DNA of 64,000 nucleotides from an uncultured Bacteriovorax sp. GTDB lineage: Bacteria > Bdellovibrionota > Bacteriovoracia > Bacteriovoracales > Bacteriovoracaceae. Numbering within the stretch: the first letter of the stretch is position 1; each line of letters begins with the position of its first letter. The notes under the pieces were generated by a model that did no database searches, was not told the DNA's origin, and saw nothing but the letters and a program-made list of their open reading frames with translations. A program made the translations under genes and the position numbers. The stretch lies in the NCBI GenBank assembly GCA_946480715.1, contig CAMLKK010000007.1, positions 58,038 through 122,037 of the forward strand, in the 5' to 3' direction. This document shows, in pieces, positions 59,439 through 64,000 of this stretch.

Positions 59439-60923
59439 TTACGACATCCAGTTGTTGTCGTTTTGCTTTTCCCATTTAACTGTTACTTTTTTTACATTTG
59501 ACCAGAAGTCGAGTGAGTGAACACCCGTTATATCTCCGTGCCCATATTTTGAAGCATTGATTCCGCCGAAAGAAAACGGTTCGCGTGGTACAGGCACACC
59601 TACGTTTACTCCAACCATACCAGTTGAAGCCATCTTAATAACTTTTTCAGCAAGCGCTCCGCTTGATGTGAAAACTGAACAAGCATTCCCATAAGAAACG
59701 CTGTTTTCAATTTTCATCGCTTCCGTAATATCTTTGCAACGAATGATACTGATGATTGGTCCAAAGAGTTCAACTGTTGCAGCTTCAGAACCTGGTTGAA
59801 CGTTATCGAGAATCGTTGGGCCAATCCAGTTTCCTTCTTCCATCCCTTTCGGAGGAGTCGCTTTTCGACCATCGAGAAGAACTTTTGCTCCTGCAGCTTC
59901 TGCTCTATCAATGGCTTCGCGAAGGAATTTTACCTGAGCAGCAGTAATGATAGCGCCCATGTCCGTTCCCAATCGAAGTGAACTTGCACGTTCAATAATT
60001 TTTTGAATATGTTTTTCAGTGTCTTTTTTGTCACCAACTGCAAGGAGAACTGAAGCGGCCATACAACGTTGACCAGCACATCCTGTGAACGAATCACTGA
60101 TACCTACTCCAGCAATATCCGGATGAGCATCAGGTAGAAGGACGATATGATTTTTTGCTCCGCCTAGAGCGAGAACTCGTTTCCCTAATTGCGTTCCACG
60201 ATCATAAACAGCTTTCGCAATTTTAGTTGATCCAACAAAACCAATAGCTGAAACATGTTCGTTATCAATGATAGCTTCAACAGTTTCTTTCGTTCCTTGA
60301 AGAACTTGAAAAAGTCCATCTGGAAGACCCGCTTCTTTCAAAGCAGCTGCTATTCTTAATGAAGTGAGTGGAGTTTTTTCAGATGGTTTCCAGAGGTATG
60401 CGTTTCCAAGTGTGAGAGCAATTGGAATAGTCCACATAGGAACCATTGCTGGAAAATTGAATGGTGTAATGTTCGCAACAACACCAACTGGCTCGCGTCT
60501 GTATTCACAACTTACTCCACGCGAAACTTCATTGCGGCCGCCGAGATCCATGTTTTGAAGTGCAATAGCGAATTCCAAAACTTCAATCCCTTTTAGAAGA
60601 CCAGCTTGTCCTTCAGCAAAACTTTTTCCAGATTCAGCACTTTTTAAATGCGAGATTTCTTCTAAATCACGAAGAAGAATATTTCTGAAATTAAACATCA
60701 CTTTAGTTCTTTCTTTCATGGGTACATCGGCCCATAGGAGTTGAGCGGCTTTGGCCGATTGAGCAGCAGCATCGACTTGTGCTTTAGTTGAAGCGTGAAA
60801 TTCGCCGATTGGTTTTCCAGTGTAGGGACTAACCACATGAAGCTTTTCACCGTCGCCATTAACGAACTGTCCGTTAATGAAGTTTTTACAGTTGATCATT
60901 TCGCTTGGTAATTTAACAGTCAT
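59439..60923 (-). CDS. mmsA: CoA-acylating methylmalonate/malonate-semialdehyde dehydrogenase
   Basis: The product has 494 residues: FNFPAMVPMWTIPIAL, IGFVGSTKIAKAVYDRGTQ, ALGGAKNHIVLLPDA and FTGCAGQRCMAASVLLAVGD with the catalytic Cys. These are the MmsA version of the aldehyde dehydrogenase motifs. It oxidises malonate or methylmalonate semialdehyde with CoA and NAD to acetyl- or propionyl-CoA. Here it probably takes the C3 product of uracil breakdown. First gene of the operon. Confidence 0.92.
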   Translation of the reverse strand: MTVKLPSEMINCKNFINGQFVNGDGEKLHVVSPYTGKPIGEFHASTKAQVDAAAQSAKAAQLLWADVPMKERTKVMFNFRNILLRDLEEISHLKSAESGKSFAEGQAGLLKGIEVLEFAIALQNMDLGGRNEVSRGVSCEYRREPVGVVANITPFNFPAMVPMWTIPIALTLGNAYLWKPSEKTPLTSLRIAAALKEAGLPDGLFQVLQGTKETVEAIIDNEHVSAIGFVGSTKIAKAVYDRGTQLGKRVLALGGAKNHIVLLPDAHPDIAGVGISDSFTGCAGQRCMAASVLLAVGDKKDTEKHIQKIIERASSLRLGTDMGAIITAAQVKFLREAIDRAEAAGAKVLLDGRKATPPKGMEEGNWIGPTILDNVQPGSEAATVELFGPIISIIRCKDITEAMKIENSVSYGNACSVFTSSGALAEKVIKMASTGMVGVNVGVPVPREPFSFGGINASKYGHGDITGVHSLDFWSNVKKVTVKWEKQNDNNWMS

Positions 60924-61069
60924 AAAGAGTTTCCTTTTAGCTTTTGGGAAAAAAGAATTTTATGCTGATTCGTCACCATTTTGCCAATGAATTTTGCCTA
61001 AATCTGAGGAACATCTTGCCTTTTCTACAAATTAGGCTGCAATGCAAATGAAGCGGTTATAATTAAGCT

Positions 61070-61351
61070 ATGAACTCATCAAATGACATTGAAACACGCC
61101 TTAATGAAGCACTTAATCAACTTAGCGAAATTAGCTCTGAGAATGAAAAACTGAAAGGTCTGATTCATGACCTGGTCAGTCCATTACAAATTATCTCGAT
61201 GTCCATCGAGACGATGTTGAATCAACCATCCAATGAAAATAAACATACATTCGAAAGAATGAAAGCATCGACAGATCGAATGGTGGCCATTGTAAAAGAT
61301 ATGCGCCAGCTTCAACGTTCGCTGATTAAGTCGAAAAATACTATTTCATAA
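61070..61351 (+). CDS. Stand-alone HisKA-like phosphotransfer/dimerisation protein
   Basis: The product has 93 residues. A coiled coil ([22 protein letters not shown]) leads into [21 protein letters not shown], which matches the H-box region of HisKA domains (His followed by Asp, Leu and SPL). A second helix follows ([21 protein letters not shown]). No ATPase domain follows, and the next gene is convergent, so it is a lone DHp hairpin. It could act as phosphotransfer partner or kinase inhibitor. Overlaps msrB by 11 bp at the 3' ends. Confidence 0.65.
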   Translation: MNSSNDIETRLNEALNQLSEISSENEKLKGLIHDLVSPLQIISMSIETMLNQPSNENKHTFERMKASTDRMVAIVKDMRQLQRSLIKSKNTIS

Positions 61352-61847
61352 AAAGTTTTTCCCATTCGCCATAACCCATTTCTTTGAGCTTTTCTTTGGG
61401 AATGAATCTCATAGCAGCACTATTCATACAATAGCGTTTACCGGTTGGAGCAGGACCATCATCGAAAACATGTCCCAAATGAGAATCAGCGTATTTGCTT
61501 CTTACTTCTATTCTCGCACCAAATAGAGAAAAATCTTTTTTAGTTGTTACGCTTGCTGGTGTTAGAGGGCGAGTAAAACTTGGCCATCCTGTTCCTGAAT
61601 CATACTTATCTTTCGAACTGAATAGCGGTTCACCAGAAACAACATCAACATAAATTCCTTCGGCCTTATTGCTATTGAACTCATTTTTAAATGGAGGTTC
61701 TGTATCTTCTTCTTGTGTTACTCCAAATTGCATCGGAGTTAATTTTTTTTCCAACTCTTGCCGGCTTGGTTTTTTGAATTGAGCTGGATTCCAGGAAAAA
61801 GCGATCGTTGGAATTAACAATACTAATAGAGAAAAGTATCTATACAT
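61341..61847 (-). CDS. msrB: Exported peptide methionine (R)-S-oxide reductase
   Basis: From ATG 61847 (SD AAGGAGA six bases upstream) the product is 168 residues with a signal peptide ([19 protein letters not shown]). MsrB motifs are [65 protein letters not shown] with the catalytic Cys. The zinc-binding Cys pairs are absent. It repairs oxidised methionine in the periplasm. The upstream ATG at 61898 buries the signal. Confidence 0.92.
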   Translation of the reverse strand: MYRYFSLLVLLIPTIAFSWNPAQFKKPSRQELEKKLTPMQFGVTQEEDTEPPFKNEFNSNKAEGIYVDVVSGEPLFSSKDKYDSGTGWPSFTRPLTPASVTTKKDFSLFGARIEVRSKYADSHLGHVFDDGPAPTGKRYCMNSAAMRFIPKEKLKEMGYGEWEKLFMK

Positions 61848-61933
61848 AATAGTCTCCTTAAAACTTCTATTCCGACTAAACCATTCCAGTGAAATCATCT
61901 TGAATAAAATTCAAGACCTCATACGATGATAAC

Positions 61934-62332
61934 ATGGAAATACGATTAATCACGGTCAAGGATGACTTTGAAAAGGCCTATAACCTGCTCAATCAGCGGG
62001 ATTACCCTCTCTCATTTTACGAATACACACTTAAACATGATCATTTCAAAGACCAGACAAAGCTAAAATTGGTTGGTGTTTTTTCTGATGATGAATGCTT
62101 TGGAACGATCAGCTACAAGATTGTTCCTTGTCCGCAATTGGGACACATTCTTGAAGTGCGTGAGCAACATTTAAAAAATATCAAAGGCTACAAGCTCATG
62201 ATGGATTTTTTGGATGATCTAGCGAAAGAAGAAAAGTGCAATGCGATCAAAATCTGTAAAAACAAACCTGAAAGACTTGATCATTCAGTTTTTGATCGCA
62301 TGGAAAACTTTTTAAAAAAACTCATTCATTAG
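61934..62332 (+). CDS. Probable GNAT-like acetyltransferase
   Basis: The product has 132 residues. LVGVFSDDECFGTISYKIVPCPQLGHILEVREQHLKNIKGYKLMMDFLDDLAKEEKCNAIKI has the GNAT strand/helix pattern (central beta4-beta5 region, then helix with Lys-Gly-Tyr-Lys). The Q/RxxGxG/A loop is weak. Assignment by pattern only. Overlaps the convergent TerC gene by 4 bp. Confidence 0.5.
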   Translation: MEIRLITVKDDFEKAYNLLNQRDYPLSFYEYTLKHDHFKDQTKLKLVGVFSDDECFGTISYKIVPCPQLGHILEVREQHLKNIKGYKLMMDFLDDLAKEEKCNAIKICKNKPERLDHSVFDRMENFLKKLIH

Positions 62333-63267
62333 ACAGTACTTTCGTGGTTCTTCTTCTTCGGAAAGTATATCGATGCAATAACCGAGATAATAATCAACGT
62401 AAAAATGACTCCCACTGAAAGTAACGTTGGTACTTTGATGTACGATGATACGATCATTTTAAAACCAACGAATACCAGAATTCCCGACAGTGCATAATTA
62501 ATGTACTCGAACATTTCCATAATTCCATTGAGCGCAAAGTAAAGAGATCTCAAACCAAGAATGGCGAAAACGTTAGACGTGAAAACGATATATGGATCAG
62601 GTGTAATCGCTAAAATTGCAGGAATCGAATCAACTGCAAAAATGATATCAGTCGACTCGATCATAATGAGTACAAGAAATAATGGAGTAAAATATCGAAC
62701 TCCATTTTTCATAATACTAAAATGCTCTCCATGAAATTCAGGAGTAATTTTAAAAAACTTTCTGACTAATTTAATGGCCGGATTCGTTTCGATGTCGATT
62801 TTTTTATCCGAACCTCGAAGCATATTAATACCGGTATAAATTAAGAATGCCCCGAAAACATAAATCATCCAATGGAATTTCTGGATGAGAGCAACACCAG
62901 CAAAGATGAAAATAATTCTAAATACTAAAGCACCGAGAACTCCCCAAAAGAGTACTCGGTGTTGAAATTGAGCAGGAACTCTAAAATATGAAAATATGAG
63001 CGAGATAACAAAAATGTTATCGATACTTAGTGATTTCTCAATGACATAACCAGTGAGGAATTCAAGTCCAAGCTGACTCCCCATTGAGAAATAGATCCAG
63101 GTATTAAAACAAAGAGCGAGGGCAATCCATACAGCAGTCCATATAAGGGATTCTTTAATGGAGACAGTATGTGATTTTTTGTGAAAGACGCCCAAATCCA
63201 GGAACATCATAATTGTAATAATGGCAGCAAAGGCCACCCATTCCCAGACACTGTGATGAGCAAACAT
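62329..63267 (-). CDS. TerC/Alx-family integral membrane protein
   Basis: The product has 312 residues with seven to nine hydrophobic segments. FLDLGVFHKK, VIEKSLSIDNIFVISLIFSYFRVP (conserved acidic ExSLSxDN), and IMIESTDIIFAVDSIPAILAIT are diagnostic TerC motifs. Alx/TerC proteins act in manganese export or metal insertion into exported proteins. SD GAGGGAG upstream. Confidence 0.93.
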   Translation of the reverse strand: MFAHHSVWEWVAFAAIITIMMFLDLGVFHKKSHTVSIKESLIWTAVWIALALCFNTWIYFSMGSQLGLEFLTGYVIEKSLSIDNIFVISLIFSYFRVPAQFQHRVLFWGVLGALVFRIIFIFAGVALIQKFHWMIYVFGAFLIYTGINMLRGSDKKIDIETNPAIKLVRKFFKITPEFHGEHFSIMKNGVRYFTPLFLVLIMIESTDIIFAVDSIPAILAITPDPYIVFTSNVFAILGLRSLYFALNGIMEMFEYINYALSGILVFVGFKMIVSSYIKVPTLLSVGVIFTLIIISVIASIYFPKKKNHESTV

Positions 63268-63293
63268 TTTTTAACTCCCTCTTGTAACAGACC

Positions 63294-64000
63294 TTATAAA
63301 GCAACGGTCTCGGATTTCTGACTCTGATTATAATTTAAGTGTGATCGATCTGTCACAATGGCCACTGCTAAATGACCTTGGAAATCCTTAATCTCGCTGA
63401 CGACTTCCACATCCCCGCCTTTTGATAAGACGAGTTGGCAGAGGTCATCAAGAATGTCGTCATCATGCGCATTCGTTTGTTTTGGAGTTATAAATATTTC
63501 ACCCGTAGTAGGATTGATGGAACCCCACACGTGTTTTCTTTCGACAACATAAAGTTTGCGAATTTTACCGAGAACCGCACTCAGTGCGATATCTTCTAAA
63601 TAGACCAGTGCTTTATCTCGAGAAAGGGCCGAGCCAATTTCTTCCTGAGACTTTAGTTCTTGCGCTTGATAGTAAGGTTGAAGAATTTCAAATACTCGTT
63701 CACGCAATTCTGTCGTTTTCATTTTCTCAACGTTGCCCACAATCGACTCTTTCATAAGCATTGATTGAGGGAGTAAACGTTTCATGTGGCCTATATTGTC
63801 TTTTACACCGGCAAGAATAATGGGAACTCTATAAGAAGCAAAAAGCTTGTTGAGTTCTAATGATGATTGATGAAAGAAATCTTCAAATGATTTTTTATTC
63901 TGACCATCAATACCTGGATCATTACGATAAGAATCCAATCTTAAAAGATGGCCTTCATTATCAATAAAGACGTTCACCGCTCTAGATGTCATAGCGACCA
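63294..64000 (-). CDS. Bacterial eRF1-like (baeRF) family protein, 5' end missing
   Basis: The frame remains open through the window edge; the visible part is about 234 residues. FASYRVPIILAGVKDNIGHMKRLLPQSMLMKESIVGNVEKMKTTELRERVFEIL, then DKALVYLEDIALSAVLGKIRKLYVVERKHVWG, and a C-terminal DDLCQLVLSKGGDVEVVSEIKDF, follow the baeRF/Dom34-like layout (domains 2-3). ATG 63992 may only be internal. Such proteins are proposed ribosome-linked factors. Family assigned by pattern. Confidence 0.6.
   Translation of the reverse strand, partial: VAMTSRAVNVFIDNEGHLLRLDSYRNDPGIDGQNKKSFEDFFHQSSLELNKLFASYRVPIILAGVKDNIGHMKRLLPQSMLMKESIVGNVEKMKTTELRERVFEILQPYYQAQELKSQEEIGSALSRDKALVYLEDIALSAVLGKIRKLYVVERKHVWGSINPTTGEIFITPKQTNAHDDDILDDLCQLVLSKGGDVEVVSEIKDFQGHLAVAIVTDRSHLNYNQSQKSETVAL

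Overview
This is a 64 kb stretch of an AT-rich bacterial chromosome. The gene content points to the Bdellovibrionota, in or near the Bacteriovorax/Peredibacter group. That placement is inference: no rRNA or classical marker is present. It rests on the many exported proteins of unknown function, an archaeal-type (probably non-discriminating) AspRS, a GH25 muramidase, YaiO-type barrels, a PrkA-family AAA kinase and a very compact layout with many 4-bp ATGA overlaps. No insertion sequence, prophage, CRISPR array or integron was seen.

Layout. 1-4.8 kb: end of a degenerate metallophosphatase-like gene, a lipoprotein paired with a membrane-anchored SUMF1-like protein, and a PrkA-family kinase. 4.8-10.8 kb: a small fatty-acid/polyketide-like set (SDR reductase, lone acyl carrier protein, ketosynthase, ketosynthase-like partner without the active-site Cys), interleaved with a TRAP binding protein and an exported protein, then an RluA pseudouridine synthase. 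10.8-15.7 kb: CoA transferase, HAD phosphatase, barrel protein, tRNA-His, polytopic membrane protein, OsmC. 15.7-21.3 kb: the most unusual region. A 25-codon ORF with a strong ribosome binding site precedes a stand-alone, shortened LanM-type (DUF4135) dehydratase that keeps its catalytic residues. Divergently lie an MFS exporter, a peptide-type ABC binding lipoprotein and a hybrid histidine kinase. I propose a minimal RiPP-like modified-peptide production, export and sensing locus.

21.3-35 kb: AspRS and a run of secreted proteins. Two are paralogues with the same N-terminal domain and Thr-Pro linkers, one of them carrying a GH99-like glycosidase domain. Also here are an exported YciI-like protein, a fatty acid hydroxylase-superfamily enzyme, a GH25 muramidase with the same kind of linker, and an S41 protease. 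35-46 kb: ATP-dependent PEP carboxykinase, a GFA-like protein, a beta-lactamase-family hydrolase, then a YaiO/HEAT/GT2 locus for a probable exopolysaccharide, a receiver protein and an exported metallopeptidase. 46-55.6 kb: guanine deaminase, DUF1456, HutD/Ves, RlmN, M15 peptidase, a Wzm/Wzt-type ABC exporter, and TesA with a YbbA/YbbP-type ABC system.

55.6-61 kb: a pyrimidine operon (mmsA, URC1-type GTP cyclohydrolase II, URC4/DUF1688, upp, udk) that matches the URC uracil-catabolic pathway. 61-64 kb: a stand-alone HisKA-like phosphotransfer domain, an exported MsrB, a GNAT-like protein, TerC, and the C-terminal part of a probable baeRF (bacterial eRF1-like) protein cut by the window edge.
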